Shown here: positions 48,687 to 59,529 of the stretch, piece by piece
How the letters are laid out: each line of letters begins with the position of its first letter
Position numbering within the stretch: the stretch's first letter is position 1
From: Providencia rustigianii DSM 4541
GTDB taxonomy: Bacteria; Pseudomonadota; Gammaproteobacteria; Enterobacterales; Enterobacteriaceae
Length of the DNA stretch: 64,000 nt
Assembly (NCBI RefSeq): GCF_000156395.1
Contig: NZ_GG703817.1
Location: 767,395 to 831,394 of the forward strand
Reading direction: 5' to 3'
Position numbers and translations under genes: made by a program
The notes under the pieces: model-generated
Databases searched by the model: none
What the model was told of the DNA's origin: nothing
Seen by the model: the letters and a program-made list of their open reading frames with translations, nothing else

Positions 48687-48956
48687 ATGACACCTGAATC
48701 GGTAATGGCGATGGGTACAGAAGCGATGAAAATCGCTTTAATGTTGGCAGCACCTTTATTACTGGCCGCACTGGCCGCGGGTTTGATTATTAGCCTGTTG
48801 CAAGCTGCAACCCAAGTCAATGAGATGACGCTGTCCTTTATTCCTAAAATTTTATCCGTTATCTCCACGATTATTATTGCTGGTCCATGGATGCTTAACT
48901 TACTTACCGACTATATGCGCCAGTTATTCAGTAACCTGCCGTTTATTATTGGCTAG
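48687..48956 (+). CDS. fliQ: Flagellar export-gate protein FliQ
   Basis: This 89-residue protein has two transmembrane helices and the family pattern LLQAATQVNEMTLSFIPKIL. Confidence 0.97.
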   Translation: MTPESVMAMGTEAMKIALMLAAPLLLAALAAGLIISLLQAATQVNEMTLSFIPKILSVISTIIIAGPWMLNLLTDYMRQLFSNLPFIIG

Positions 48957-48958
48957 CA

Positions 48959-49738
48959 ATGTTAACCATCACCAGTGAAACCTTAACGCTATGGCTGAGC
49001 CAAGGTTTTTATCCGTTTATACGCCTGTTAGCTTTATTCGGTACAGCGCCGTTTTTCAATGAAAAGCAATCTATCACCAAGGCTCGTATTGCCCTCGCCT
49101 TTTTTATCGTTCTGATTATTTCACCGCAGCTTCCCGTGGTGAATATCCCACTATTTTCAGCTATGGGTTTGTGGGTTATTGTGCAGCAAGTGGTGATTGG
49201 CACTGCGATGGGGTTAACGATGCAGATGGCATTTGCTGCGGTGCGTCATGCTGGGGAAGTGATTGGTTTACAGATGGGATTATCATTCGCTACGTTCTTT
49301 GACCCGACCGGTGGCCCGAATATGCCCATTTTAGGGCGTATATTTAACTTGATTACCCTACTATTGTTTCTATCTTTCGATGGGCATTTGTGGCTAATTT
49401 ACATTTTAACCAACTCATTTGAACTCATCCCTATTCAAACTACACCGCTCAACCGAGATGGCTTTTGGATATTTTTGCAATTCGCTAATACCATTTTTAT
49501 TAATGGCTTAATGCTCGCTCTGCCATTTATTACACTGTTTTTGATTCTCAACCTTGCCCTCGGTATTCTTAACCGTATGACGCCGCAATTATCGGTTTTT
49601 GTGGTGGGATTCCCGCTCACACTCACCATCGGTATTAGCATGTTGGGACTGATTATTTCCATTCTTCCTCGCTATACCGAACGCTTGATCCATCAAGCGT
49701 TTGAGCAATTGTCGCTGATGTTTAATTTGTGGGTTTAA
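48959..49738 (+). CDS. fliR: Flagellar export-gate protein FliR
   Basis: This 259-residue polytopic protein ends the fliLMNOPQR operon, 2 bp after fliQ. Conserved GEVIGLQMGLSFATFFDPTG is present. Confidence 0.96.
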   Translation: MLTITSETLTLWLSQGFYPFIRLLALFGTAPFFNEKQSITKARIALAFFIVLIISPQLPVVNIPLFSAMGLWVIVQQVVIGTAMGLTMQMAFAAVRHAGEVIGLQMGLSFATFFDPTGGPNMPILGRIFNLITLLLFLSFDGHLWLIYILTNSFELIPIQTTPLNRDGFWIFLQFANTIFINGLMLALPFITLFLILNLALGILNRMTPQLSVFVVGFPLTLTIGISMLGLIISILPRYTERLIHQAFEQLSLMFNLWV

Positions 49739-50058
49739 GTGGGTTTGGTAATTCTGCCATTCTGACGATTAAGATCACTTAATCTTAATTTCATAATGTA
49801 TGACCCTTTCCCGTTAATTGTTCCAGTATATTATTTTAATCAACATATAAATTTAATATTAAATCTATTGAATACTTCATCTTAAATATTACATTAAATT
49901 GCGAAGAGCCTCGTAAACCTAAGAAATATATATTCTACCGAGTTGTCCCCTTCTAAAAACTCATTATTAATAGTCTAAGAAAAATAATTACCGTTACCCA
50001 CATAGTAATATTAATCAGAAAAAACTCACGTTGACAATTAGGAAACAAGAGGGGCATA
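49739..50058. other. Intergenic region between fliR and higB
   Basis: AT-rich, 320 bp. A weak AT hairpin (ATTAAGAT / ATCTTAAT, 49768-49789) could end the fli operon. AGAGGGG near 50050 serves higB. Confidence 0.4.
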
Positions 50059-50364
50059 ATGCACGTAATCTCAAGGGAACCCTTTGTCTATGCATCGGAA
50101 AGAAATCCTAAGCATGCCAAAGCATTATTAGATGTTTATAAAACACTAAAACAAGGATCGTACTCATCACCTGATGAGCTAAAAAATATTTTCCCAAGCT
50201 TAGATAGAATGAAGTACCGCGAAAAGTGGTGGGTTATTGATGTCGGTGGTAATGCTTTAAGGATTTTATTTTTTGCTGATTTTAAAAAAAGTAAAATTTT
50301 CATAAAACATATATCTACACACGCTGAATATAATAAGCTAATGAATTATTATCGGAGAACATAA
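50059..50364 (+). CDS. higB: HigB-type mRNA interferase toxin
   Basis: This 101-residue RelE-fold toxin cleaves mRNA at ribosomes. Matches the E. coli HigB (YgjN) pattern: FPSLDRMKYREKWWVIDVGGNALRILF. It precedes its antitoxin by 3 bp, the toxin-first order of higBA. Confidence 0.88.
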   Translation: MHVISREPFVYASERNPKHAKALLDVYKTLKQGSYSSPDELKNIFPSLDRMKYREKWWVIDVGGNALRILFFADFKKSKIFIKHISTHAEYNKLMNYYRRT

Positions 50365-50367
50365 AAT

Positions 50368-50784
50368 ATGATTTTTAGTGAAGCCATTCAAACTGCTAAT
50401 CATTTAATTCATCTCATTCCTATTCTCGGCAAAAATCACTCTCGCCGCGACTATGAAGATGCCATTAAATTAGTCGAGTATCTGGTGGAATATGATCCTG
50501 ATAATCCGCTGGTCGAAATTTTATGTGAAAAAATTGATCACTATGAAGACAATGCCCCCGAATTTGCAGATTTTAATCGCAAATTAAAGCAGTGTGATGA
50601 CGCTGTTGCGGTGTTACGTACATTGATGGATCAGTACAATCTAAATACCACTGATTTTGCTAATGAAATAGGCTCTCGCTCTTACGTTAGCCGCATTTTA
50701 AACGGTGAACGCAACTTATCTCTTGAGCATATGAAAAAGCTGGCAGAGCGATTTAAACTCCCCGTGACGATATTTATTAAATAA
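50368..50784 (+). CDS. higA: HigA-type antitoxin
   Basis: This 138-residue XRE-type antitoxin has a C-terminal helix-turn-helix (VSRILNGERNLSLEHMKKLAERFKLP). N-terminal acidic PENPL-like DNPLVEILCEKI region as in E. coli HigA (YgjM). It should bind and neutralise HigB and repress the operon. Confidence 0.88.
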   Translation: MIFSEAIQTANHLIHLIPILGKNHSRRDYEDAIKLVEYLVEYDPDNPLVEILCEKIDHYEDNAPEFADFNRKLKQCDDAVAVLRTLMDQYNLNTTDFANEIGSRSYVSRILNGERNLSLEHMKKLAERFKLPVTIFIK

Positions 50785-50903
50785 AAATTTAAGCGGCCTA
50801 TACAGCAATGGGCGATTTAAAATATCAGGGATAAACAAGCCATAACAATCAAATAGGAAAGTAAAATCAACAACGCAGAAAATAGAAAAAATAAGCGAGA
50901 AAC

Positions 50904-50942
50904 CCGCACCCTAGTTTACATACCACTGCTCATAAGGTGCGG
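50904..50942 (-). terminator. Hairpin downstream of flgL
   Basis: CCGCACC / GGTGCGG arms with a 25-nt loop lie just downstream of the flgL stop; only a partial T-tract follows on the minus strand. Confidence 0.5.
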
Positions 50943-50952
50943 TAAAAATCAA

Positions 50953-51888
50953 TTAACGTCCGCCAAATAATGACATGCTGTTAAGATCTTTGAAAATATC
51001 TTGAGAAGCTTGGAACATGGCTTTCTCTTTATAATAATCCGTGGTGGTTCCCGTCCAGTTAGTCTCTAGCAGCTCACTTTTACGAGCTTCATTCTGGATA
51101 GTGCGGGTATTGGCTAGAAAATCTAATTTATCAATTTCCTGTAACTGCAAGCCTTGCTTGGCTTCAATATTGGAAATTTGATCCAACGCCGCTTTAATAC
51201 CACGGTTAGCTTCATCCATTCCCGCTTGAGCAGCATCTAAATCTGATTGCGGTGCATCCTGTTGAGGAATAGATAACGCTTTAATTCCCACGTTTAGCGC
51301 TTTGAAAACATTGACCATACCTGCGCCATCAGTTTCAAATACCTGAGCTCCCGTAAAATAGGTGGTCATCTCACGGTCACTAGCAACATTTTGCATGATT
51401 GGCTTGTCACCACCTTTATACAAAACCTCACCATTCGTATCGATTTCAAAAGGGGCTTTGTCAGATTTAAACCCTGCAAAAATATAACGTCCGTTACCAT
51501 CCGTGGTATTACCCAGCCCAACTAACTGCTCTTTCAAACCTGTTAATTGTTCCGCCAATGAAGTGCGGTCTTTATCACTCAACGCACCTTGGTTAGAAGC
51601 TTGGATAATCGTAGTATCAATTTGAGTGGTGACTTCCGTCATCTGACTCAAAATGCTCATTTGTAGTGTCATACCCGTTTTTGCAAAACCACGGCTTGTC
51701 ACATATTGCTGGTTACGACTTTCAGATTGGTTAATTCGCACAGCTTGGGATGATGCTTGCGGGTCATCCGATGGCTTGTTAACACGCTTACCTGACGCTA
51801 ATTGACTGCCCGCATCCATCCATCGAGATTGCGCACCGTTCATATCTTGTAAGCGTTGATGGAAAATCATATTGGTACTTAAACGCAT
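50953..51888 (-). CDS. flgL: Flagellar hook-filament junction protein FlgL (HAP3)
   Basis: This 311-residue flagellin-like protein has an N-terminal STNMIFHQRLQDMNGAQSRWM and an SGKRVNKPSDDP motif. It is encoded just after flgK. Confidence 0.95.
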   Translation of the reverse strand: MRLSTNMIFHQRLQDMNGAQSRWMDAGSQLASGKRVNKPSDDPQASSQAVRINQSESRNQQYVTSRGFAKTGMTLQMSILSQMTEVTTQIDTTIIQASNQGALSDKDRTSLAEQLTGLKEQLVGLGNTTDGNGRYIFAGFKSDKAPFEIDTNGEVLYKGGDKPIMQNVASDREMTTYFTGAQVFETDGAGMVNVFKALNVGIKALSIPQQDAPQSDLDAAQAGMDEANRGIKAALDQISNIEAKQGLQLQEIDKLDFLANTRTIQNEARKSELLETNWTGTTTDYYKEKAMFQASQDIFKDLNSMSLFGGR

Positions 51889-51936
51889 CGCTTAAATCCT
51901 TATTAAATTATTCTGAAACCCTGTGAGTTCAATGAA

Positions 51937-53580
51937 TTAGAACGCACGCATCAACGCATTAAACAGATCGTCCACCGTTTTCAATACCTGTGCATTGGCA
52001 TTAAAAAATTGTTGAATTTTTTGCATCTGAATGCTTTCTTCATTCATGTTAACGCCAGAAATTTCTTGCTCTTGGCGGTAGAAACTTTCTGTCATTTTAT
52101 TCTGGGTTTCAGAATCAATTTGCGCCTGTTTAGTACGACTACCGACATCATTAATTAACGTGGCATAGAAATCGGAGAACGTAGAACCTCCATCCACCAC
52201 TTTTTGATCTTGTAATTTAACCAATTCTTTGATGTTTTCGTTATCGCCTGGGCCACCATCTTTACTTCCAGCACCTGCAAATCCAGAGGCTTCCGTCACC
52301 AACGTTTCCATATTGTTGATTACGCCGTTCATCGGCTTCACCACAAAGGTATCACCCGCAGCGGGGGTATTTGTCGTCATCTTGAGCTCTAAGCCTTCGA
52401 ATTTCAACGTGTCTGCGGTGGATGATGGATCAACAGTAATTTTCACCCCGTCAGGTAAACGGGTGACATTCCAGTTGGTTCCGTCATAACGCATTTCATA
52501 GTTATTACCGGTGACTTTAGAAACATCGCTGTAGCTTAAGTCAAAGTCCGTTTTGCCTGTGTTATGGGTGTTACTAACAACGGTACCTTTACCTAAAGCA
52601 AAAAAATCTTTTCCAGTATTCCCATTGGAATCAAAACCTTTGCTATGAATTTCATTAAATTTCGTTGCAAAAACTAAGGCCAATTTATTGATTTTTTGAT
52701 AGGCAGGGTCGATAACTTCTTGGCGAGAGCGCAGTACACCGCTCAGCTCTCCGCCTTTAAACGCTTCATCAGGAATTTCACGGACTTGACCGTTTGATCC
52801 CACAAACCCAATGCTAAAGCGGCTGTCATCTTTAGAAGAAGGAACGGCTTCAAGGCGATTCGCTTTTTCACCTGTCACCAGCGGTAATCCGTTAGCAAAC
52901 GTCACATTGTAGTTGCCGTTTTGCTCAATAACTTTCACGCCAATCACTGAGTTAACTTCATTGACAAGGCGGTCACGCACATCCAGCAAGTCATTAGGCT
53001 CTGAGCCACTCACTGAACGGATACGGGCGATTTGTTGGTTTAATCCAGCGATTTTATCCGCATAGATATTGATATCTTTCACCTTATTTTCGATTTGGTG
53101 ATTAATATCGCGTTCCATTTCTTGTAATCGTCTATCTGCTTCTTTGAATTGAGATACCAGCGCATTCGATTGACCTAAGAAAACATCAATCAAGGTTTTG
53201 TCGCTAGCATCACTGCTTGCAGTATCCAGTGCAGTGAAGAAGCTTCCGATACTACTCGATAGGTCTTCAACATCATTAGTCAGCAAGTCATCGACTTTAT
53301 TACAGTTTTTCACGTAAGCTTCGTAATCGCCACTACGAGCCCGTGATTGGCTGTATTGCGCATTGACGAATTCATCAAACTCACGGCGAACATGGCTGAA
53401 ATAAGTGCCGTTACCAAAATAACCATTAGGTGTCATCGTACCGGGATTCTCCCCGAACACAGCACTTTGGCGGTGATAGTAACCTACACCAGCGTTAGCT
53501 AAGTTATTAGAAATAACACTTAACCCACCCTGCGCAGCATTCACACCACTTAGCGCGTTATTCATTACATTGTTCAGCAT
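51937..53580 (-). CDS. flgK: Flagellar hook-associated protein FlgK (HAP1)
   Basis: This 547-residue protein joins hook to filament. N-terminal [22 protein letters not shown] and C-terminal GVNMNEESIQMQKIQQFFNANAQVL rod/hook-type helices are intact. A sigma-28 promoter lies 85 bp upstream. Confidence 0.96.
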   Translation of the reverse strand: MLNNVMNNALSGVNAAQGGLSVISNNLANAGVGYYHRQSAVFGENPGTMTPNGYFGNGTYFSHVRREFDEFVNAQYSQSRARSGDYEAYVKNCNKVDDLLTNDVEDLSSSIGSFFTALDTASSDASDKTLIDVFLGQSNALVSQFKEADRRLQEMERDINHQIENKVKDINIYADKIAGLNQQIARIRSVSGSEPNDLLDVRDRLVNEVNSVIGVKVIEQNGNYNVTFANGLPLVTGEKANRLEAVPSSKDDSRFSIGFVGSNGQVREIPDEAFKGGELSGVLRSRQEVIDPAYQKINKLALVFATKFNEIHSKGFDSNGNTGKDFFALGKGTVVSNTHNTGKTDFDLSYSDVSKVTGNNYEMRYDGTNWNVTRLPDGVKITVDPSSTADTLKFEGLELKMTTNTPAAGDTFVVKPMNGVINNMETLVTEASGFAGAGSKDGGPGDNENIKELVKLQDQKVVDGGSTFSDFYATLINDVGSRTKQAQIDSETQNKMTESFYRQEQEISGVNMNEESIQMQKIQQFFNANAQVLKTVDDLFNALMRAF

Positions 53581-53664
53581 AAGCTTTTCCTATTCTTGGG
53601 ACTGAGCGCTTTGATTGGCTGACTCAATCTCAGCGCTAGTCACTCAAAATTTTCACTTATTCAG

Positions 53665-53691
53665 TTATCGGAAAGTTGGCGTAAATATTTA
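53665..53691 (-). promoter_or_regulatory. Sigma-28 promoter of flgKL
   Basis: On the minus strand: TAAATATT, 11 bases, TCCGATAA (7/8 at -10, 6/8 at -35). Confidence 0.65.
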
Positions 53692-53718
53692 GCGCAAACT
53701 TTGATTTATTAAGACTTT

Positions 53719-54696
53719 TTAGAAGATATCTTTTAAGTCGATGTTATAAGCCTGAATAGCTTTCACAGTGGCATTATTGACAGTTGAATCCGAGCCACGT
53801 ATTTGACTAATCAAGGTAATTAACTTGTCAGAGTAACCAGGGTCAGTTGCATAACCTGCTTGGTGCAATCGACGAGCTGCAATTTCAGGGGTTGGCGCAT
53901 GTTTAACCTCTTTATAACGAGGATTTTGAGTTAATAACCCGATATAGTCTGAAATAGCTTCTTCATAGGAGCCATAAACACGGAAATCATCGCGCATTTT
54001 GATACTTTCGCCATTGATGACCTCCGTGGTCATGATATTAGTGACCGGACCTTTCCAGCTCTTACCCGCTTTAATACCAAACAAGTTGTGACTGCTTTTG
54101 CCTTCCGCTGTTAAAATTTCACGTTTTCCCCAACCGCTTTCTAATGCGGCTTGAGCGAGGATTAAAAAGTGAGAAATGCCACTTTTTTCACTGGCATTCT
54201 TAGCTGGCTCCAATAAGCGATTAATAAAATTGCTGCTATTGAGTGATAACGATTTAATTTTCTGGAATGGTGCTGCCAGAGCATCACCCATTGGTGCAAA
54301 ACGGCGCATCATCTGTTCCATGGCGAACGGCGGTAATGATTGAAGCTCCTGCTCATTCAATGGCATAAATGCACTTTGGGTCGGCAAATTAGAGGATTGG
54401 TCACGAGTCAATTGCTGATACATCATTTCGCCAAAACCGAGTCCTTTCTGGGAAAGGTCTTGGGCAATTTGCTGGTCATACATGCTGGTCATCAAGCGAG
54501 TTTGATCATTAGAAAGCATGCCGTCTTGCGGTAATGCTGAACGCATGCTTTTTAACATCATTTGCACAAAAGTCGCTTCGAGTTGCTGCGTCACTTGACG
54601 CAGCCCCTGTTCTGGCGATTTATTTAACTCACCTTTTAAGCCCGTTAACGACTGGACATCATACGCAGCTCCTTGTAATAACTGCATATCGCTCAT
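53719..54696 (-). CDS. flgJ: Flagellar rod cap / peptidoglycan hydrolase FlgJ
   Basis: This 325-residue bifunctional protein has an N-terminal rod-capping domain and a C-terminal GH73-type muramidase domain (LILAQAALESGWGKREI, SSHNLFGIKAG). Its ATG overlaps the flgI stop by one base (TAATG), which fixes the start at 54696, not the longer frame to 54726. Confidence 0.95.
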   Translation of the reverse strand: MSDMQLLQGAAYDVQSLTGLKGELNKSPEQGLRQVTQQLEATFVQMMLKSMRSALPQDGMLSNDQTRLMTSMYDQQIAQDLSQKGLGFGEMMYQQLTRDQSSNLPTQSAFMPLNEQELQSLPPFAMEQMMRRFAPMGDALAAPFQKIKSLSLNSSNFINRLLEPAKNASEKSGISHFLILAQAALESGWGKREILTAEGKSSHNLFGIKAGKSWKGPVTNIMTTEVINGESIKMRDDFRVYGSYEEAISDYIGLLTQNPRYKEVKHAPTPEIAARRLHQAGYATDPGYSDKLITLISQIRGSDSTVNNATVKAIQAYNIDLKDIF

Positions 54697-55811
54697 TAGA
54701 TGATCTCCAATTTCGCACGTAAGCAACCTGCACTTTCCATGGCTTGCAAAATGGACATTAAATCTGTTGGTGTTGCGCCTAGCGTATTGAGAGCTTGGAT
54801 AACTTGGTTTAGCTGTACGCTCGCATTGACTTTTTGCAATGCGCCACCTTGTTCTCGCATGCCCACATTGGTATTACGCGTGACAACGGTCTGTCCACCC
54901 GCAAATGGAGTATCCGGCTGATTCACTTGAGTTTGTCTTTCGACTGTTACCGCCAAACTGCCGTGAGCAACGGCACAACTTTCGAGTGTCACACTACGGT
55001 TAATCACCACAGAGCCGGTCCGTGAATTCAGGATCACTTTCGCTTCCGTCATTGGTGTACGAACATTGAGCTCTTGAACTCGCGAAAGAAAACGCACTTG
55101 CTCACTGTTATTTGCAGGCACTAAAAGTTGAACCGTCCGCGAATCTAGCGCTCTGGCCGTTCCCATTCCACCCATCCGGTTAATTGCATCGGTAATATCT
55201 TGCGCTAAGGCAAAGCTATCTTCATTCAGCTGTAAATTGATCGCGCCACTTTGTCCAAAACTGCTGGGTAACTCACGCTCAATCGTTGCTCCATCCGTAA
55301 TTCGCCCACCATTGAGTTGGTTGACTTTAATGCTACTACCGCCAGCACTGGCTCCTGCACCACCAACCAAAACGTTACCTTGAGCCATGGCATAGATTTG
55401 CCCATCCACCCCTTTTAATGGGGTCATTAATAGCGTTCCACCACGTAAACTTTTGGCGTTACCCATGGAAGAAACTACGATATCTACCGACTGCCCTGAA
55501 CGACCAAACGGCGGCATTTTAGCGGTAACCATTACCGCCGCGACGTTTTTTAGCTGCATATTGGTGCCCGGAGGAACCGTGATCCCCATTTGGGAAAGCA
55601 TATTGTTCAAGCTTTGAGTGGTGAATGGGGTTTGCATAGTTTGGTCCCCTGTACCATCCAGCCCTACCACTAGACCATAACCAATTAATGGGTTATCTCT
55701 TACCCCTTGGACAGTGGTGAGATCTTTAACGCGCTCACTATAAGCGGGAGCAACAAATAGGCTCCCTAACAGGCAACATAGTGAAAATAGAACGAACACT
55801 TTATTTTTCAT
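54696..55811 (-). CDS. flgI: Flagellar P-ring protein
   Basis: This 371-residue periplasmic protein has a signal peptide ([14 protein letters not shown]). Family start [21 protein letters not shown]. The start is ATG 55811, with GAGAAG upstream; the frame runs to 55886 without conservation. Confidence 0.96.
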   Translation of the reverse strand: MKNKVFVLFSLCCLLGSLFVAPAYSERVKDLTTVQGVRDNPLIGYGLVVGLDGTGDQTMQTPFTTQSLNNMLSQMGITVPPGTNMQLKNVAAVMVTAKMPPFGRSGQSVDIVVSSMGNAKSLRGGTLLMTPLKGVDGQIYAMAQGNVLVGGAGASAGGSSIKVNQLNGGRITDGATIERELPSSFGQSGAINLQLNEDSFALAQDITDAINRMGGMGTARALDSRTVQLLVPANNSEQVRFLSRVQELNVRTPMTEAKVILNSRTGSVVINRSVTLESCAVAHGSLAVTVERQTQVNQPDTPFAGGQTVVTRNTNVGMREQGGALQKVNASVQLNQVIQALNTLGATPTDLMSILQAMESAGCLRAKLEII

Positions 55812-55846
55812 GGATTCTTCTCGGCTACTTGATGGCGAATGTTCAT

Positions 55847-56578
55847 TTAGTAAGGGGAAACATTTAAGAAAAAGCGTTGTAACCACCCCATTGTTTGGGA
55901 TTCGTTGATGTAGCCATCACCAACATATTCAATACGCGCATCAGCCACTTGAGTTGAACTCACGTTATTGTCTGCACCAATAGTTCGTGGATTAACAACC
56001 CCAGAAAAACGAATAGATTCGGTTCCCTGATTAATCGCGATACGTTTTTCACCAACAACATGTAAATTGCCATTGGCTAATAATTGGTCAACCGTCACCG
56101 TGATAGTGCCTTTAAAAGTATTATTCGCGTTTGCGCCACCTTTACCGGTAAAGTCGCTGTTACCTTTCACATCAATCTCGGTATTGCTGCCGCCTAACCA
56201 ACCCTGCATGAACCCAGGAAGGATCGCCGCGAGGAAACCTGTTTTTCCGCTACGATTTGCATTCGCTGATGAATTTTTGCTCGCGCTCACGTTCTCTTGC
56301 AGATTGATAGTCAAAATATCCCCAACGTTACGAGGTCGTCTATCTTCAAATAGCGGTTGGTAACCATAATAGGCAGGCTGTGCACTCTGAAAAATCGCGC
56401 CATTTGGCGCAGGTGCAGTCGGTGCAGTTGGCGTAGCCGTGGTTTGAGAATCCACGAGAGGACGAGGTTTAATATGGGCGCAACCGCTGATAATAACGAT
56501 GGCGGCCAAGCATACCACTCTCGAAATCTGTAAAACTGTTTTACGCTGTTTAGGAACAATGCCGTTTTCAATCATCAT
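55847..56578 (-). CDS. flgH: Flagellar L-ring lipoprotein
   Basis: This 243-residue outer-membrane lipoprotein has lipobox-type VIISGC. Conserved [17 protein letters not shown] and [16 protein letters not shown]. Start ATG 56578, with AAGAG upstream, is preferred over the Met at 56611. Confidence 0.95.
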   Translation of the reverse strand: MMIENGIVPKQRKTVLQISRVVCLAAIVIISGCAHIKPRPLVDSQTTATPTAPTAPAPNGAIFQSAQPAYYGYQPLFEDRRPRNVGDILTINLQENVSASKNSSANANRSGKTGFLAAILPGFMQGWLGGSNTEIDVKGNSDFTGKGGANANNTFKGTITVTVDQLLANGNLHVVGEKRIAINQGTESIRFSGVVNPRTIGADNNVSSTQVADARIEYVGDGYINESQTMGWLQRFFLNVSPY

Positions 56579-56657
56579 GCGACTCTTTTGCTGCGAAATA
56601 CCTTTTGTCATTACTAGGGGCAGTTCACTCGCTAATGACGCGAACTGCCATCCTCAC

Positions 56658-57440
56658 TTACAGTTGGGTCAGACGCTGGAGCATTTGATCCGATGCCGAG
56701 ACCGCTTTACTGTTAATTTCGTAAGCGCGTTGAGTTTGGATCATATTTACCAATTCTTCTGCCACGTTCACGTTTGAAGTCTCTAACATGCCTTGATACA
56801 GCAAACCCGCCCCGTTAGTCCCCGGAGCACTTTCTTTTGGCGCCCCTGAGCTTGCGGTTTCCATGTACAGGTTTTCACCCATACTTTCTAAACCCGCATC
56901 ATTGATAAACGTGGTTAAGGTAATTTGACCAATTTGCTGAGGCTGGTTATCACCGTATACCGTGACAGAAACGGTACCATCACGCGCAATACTTAGGCTG
57001 TTCGCATTTTCAGGGATCATAATCGCAGGAACGACTTGATAGCCACTTGACGTCACTAATTGACCATCTTGGTTAGGCTGCAATGCACCATCACGAGTAT
57101 AGGCATCAGTACCATCTGGCATCTGAACATGCAGAAAGCCTTGTCCCTTGATGGCGATATCGGTTGTGGTACCTGTTTTGTTTAAATTACCTTGGCTGTG
57201 GATACGCATTGTTGCTACTGGACGCGCACCCGTACCCATTTGTAAACCTGAAGGTAATGAAGTTTGATCTGAACTCATCGCACCCGGCTGGCGGATGTTT
57301 TGATAAAGTAAATCTTCAAAAACAGCACGTTGACGTTTAAAACCGTTAGTGCTGACGTTTGCCAAGTTGTTGGAAATGACGTCAAGGTTTGTTTGTTGGG
57401 CATCAAGCCCTGTTTTTGCAATCCATAAAGAACGGATCAT
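56658..57440 (-). CDS. flgG: Flagellar distal rod protein FlgG
   Basis: This 260-residue protein has the rod-hook N-terminus ([22 protein letters not shown]) and C-terminal [19 protein letters not shown]. Confidence 0.97.
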   Translation of the reverse strand: MIRSLWIAKTGLDAQQTNLDVISNNLANVSTNGFKRQRAVFEDLLYQNIRQPGAMSSDQTSLPSGLQMGTGARPVATMRIHSQGNLNKTGTTTDIAIKGQGFLHVQMPDGTDAYTRDGALQPNQDGQLVTSSGYQVVPAIMIPENANSLSIARDGTVSVTVYGDNQPQQIGQITLTTFINDAGLESMGENLYMETASSGAPKESAPGTNGAGLLYQGMLETSNVNVAEELVNMIQTQRAYEINSKAVSASDQMLQRLTQL

Positions 57441-57459
57441 AGTAATTCCTTACTAACAA

Positions 57460-58221
57460 TTAGCTGACAGTGAGTAGTTGATTAGCACGCTGTGCATTTT
57501 CATCCGCGCTATGGATCACTTTCATTTGCATTTCAAAATGTCGAGCATTCGCAATCATTGACACCATGGCTTCAGCTGCATTGACATTACTGCCTTCAAT
57601 AACACCTGACGTCACAATGGCTCGGCCACTTTGTTGCAAGCCATTACCGTTTGCCGCTTGTGCCTGCGCCGATAAATGGAATAATCCATCTTCACCACGA
57701 ATCAGCTCATTCGGCTGTGCTTCAACGACTTTTAATCGACCAATCTGCCCTAGCATCGTCGGTGGGTCTGTGGCTAATAGCGCCGTGATCGTTCCATCAG
57801 CCCCAATAGTCAGATCGGCATTCGGTGGAACATCAATAGGACCACCATCACCTTGCAGAAGATTCCCACCAATCATTAATTCACCATCAGGGGATACTTG
57901 AATGTTCCCGTTACGGGTATACGCCTCTGAGCCATCTGCTAATGCGACCGCCAAAAAGTGTTTATCATTCAATGCCACGTCCGTGGCTTTTCCTGTGTAA
58001 TTCAGTGGTCCTTGGCTCATATCCGCACCGGGCGTTGAAGCCACTACCATCGTCCGAGTCTGCTCGCTATCCCCATGAATAGGCACTGCACGCATCGCAG
58101 AAAGTTGAGCTTTAAAACCCGCCGTGGAAACGTTGGCAATGTTATTAGAAACAATCCCTTGATTTTCAAGCGCATGACGCGCCCCGCCCATTGCGGTATA
58201 AATGACATGATCCATGGACAA
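57460..58221 (-). CDS. flgF: Flagellar proximal rod protein FlgF
   Basis: This 253-residue rod protein starts DHVIYTAMGGARHALENQGI. Length matches the family (251 in E. coli). 19 bp upstream of flgG. Confidence 0.95.
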   Translation of the reverse strand: MSMDHVIYTAMGGARHALENQGIVSNNIANVSTAGFKAQLSAMRAVPIHGDSEQTRTMVVASTPGADMSQGPLNYTGKATDVALNDKHFLAVALADGSEAYTRNGNIQVSPDGELMIGGNLLQGDGGPIDVPPNADLTIGADGTITALLATDPPTMLGQIGRLKVVEAQPNELIRGEDGLFHLSAQAQAANGNGLQQSGRAIVTSGVIEGSNVNAAEAMVSMIANARHFEMQMKVIHSADENAQRANQLLTVS

Positions 58222-58230
58222 CCTCTACCC

Positions 58231-59499
58231 TTAACGTAAGTTAACCAATGTTTGTAGCATTTGGTCTTGAGTCTTGATGGTTTGTGCGTTGGATTGATAG
58301 TTACGCTGCATCACGATCATGCTAATCAGCTCTTGGCTCATATCCACGTTTGAGGACTCTAATGCACCGCTAGTTAATTTACCGAACTGACCCACACCCG
58401 GTACGCCATCCATCGGGTTACCCGACGCATTTGAAGATGCCCAGACGTTACCCCCTTGGGAAACTAAACCATTTGGGTTAGCAAATGCAGATAAGGCGAT
58501 TTGACCAACAACACGTTTTTGTTGGTTAGAATAGTTAGCCACAACCAGACCGTTATCTTCGATCTTGAAGGTGGTGTATTCACCTGCGGGATAGCCATTA
58601 ACATCGATGGCACTGACTGAAGATTCACTGACTTTTTGTTGACGGGTTTTATTTAAGTCAATTTTCAGAACTCCATCATTTGCACCATTTAATCCTTTAT
58701 AATCAAAATCAAATATTGCATCTGTTGGTGCTTGTAAACGACCATTCCCATCAAAAACGAGTCTGTCATGAACTATTACTGGGTCAGCCGGATCTGTGGG
58801 TTCTTCCGTATTTATCAGCTGAGTAGCTTTCGTTTCATTTGCGTCTTTGGCGTACACTTTCCATTCATTATTTGCGCCTTTAACAAAATAAACAGAAATC
58901 TCATGAGTATTCCCTTGGCTATCATAGGAAGTCATCGTGGTACTAAAGTTATACGTCGCGATGTCATCTGGGTTGTTAACATCAAACGCTTTTTCTTTAA
59001 TTTTATCTTCTGAATTTAGGTTAATGGTTAACTTGGCTAATTCAGATTTTTTTGCATCCATCATATCCGTTGGGATATTCATGCCCGCAGGTACGCCACC
59101 ACTTTGAATTGACACATTGCCTTTAGCATCAACGCTAGCGGGATACCCCGTCACAACCATGCCTTGGTTATTCACTAAATTACCGCTTTTATCGCGCTGA
59201 AATTGCCCATCACGGCTATAAAAAACATCACCATTTTGGTCTTCAACACGGAAAAAACCGTTGCCCGAAATCGCTACATCGGTCGCTCTATCAGTTCGGG
59301 TAATAGGACCATCTTTAAAGTTTTGGGTAACCGCAGCAACGTTAACCCCTAACCCAACACCTGAGCCGGCAAACATATCAGCGAACGATGTCGTTGCCCC
59401 TTTAAAACCATTGGTTGCGGAGTTGGCAATATTGTTACCAATTGAATCTAGCCCCGCTGATGCTGCATTTAAGCCGCTAACTGCTTGTGAAAAAGACAT
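58231..59499 (-). CDS. flgE: Flagellar hook protein FlgE
   Basis: This 422-residue hook subunit has N-terminal AVSGLNAASAGLDSIGNNIANSATNG (conserved signature, shown split) and C-terminal QELISMIVMQRNYQSNAQTI. Confidence 0.96.
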   Translation of the reverse strand: MSFSQAVSGLNAASAGLDSIGNNIANSATNGFKGATTSFADMFAGSGVGLGVNVAAVTQNFKDGPITRTDRATDVAISGNGFFRVEDQNGDVFYSRDGQFQRDKSGNLVNNQGMVVTGYPASVDAKGNVSIQSGGVPAGMNIPTDMMDAKKSELAKLTINLNSEDKIKEKAFDVNNPDDIATYNFSTTMTSYDSQGNTHEISVYFVKGANNEWKVYAKDANETKATQLINTEEPTDPADPVIVHDRLVFDGNGRLQAPTDAIFDFDYKGLNGANDGVLKIDLNKTRQQKVSESSVSAIDVNGYPAGEYTTFKIEDNGLVVANYSNQQKRVVGQIALSAFANPNGLVSQGGNVWASSNASGNPMDGVPGVGQFGKLTSGALESSNVDMSQELISMIVMQRNYQSNAQTIKTQDQMLQTLVNLR

Positions 59500-59529
59500 A
59501 TTTTCTCCATAAATATTTGGGGAATAAAA

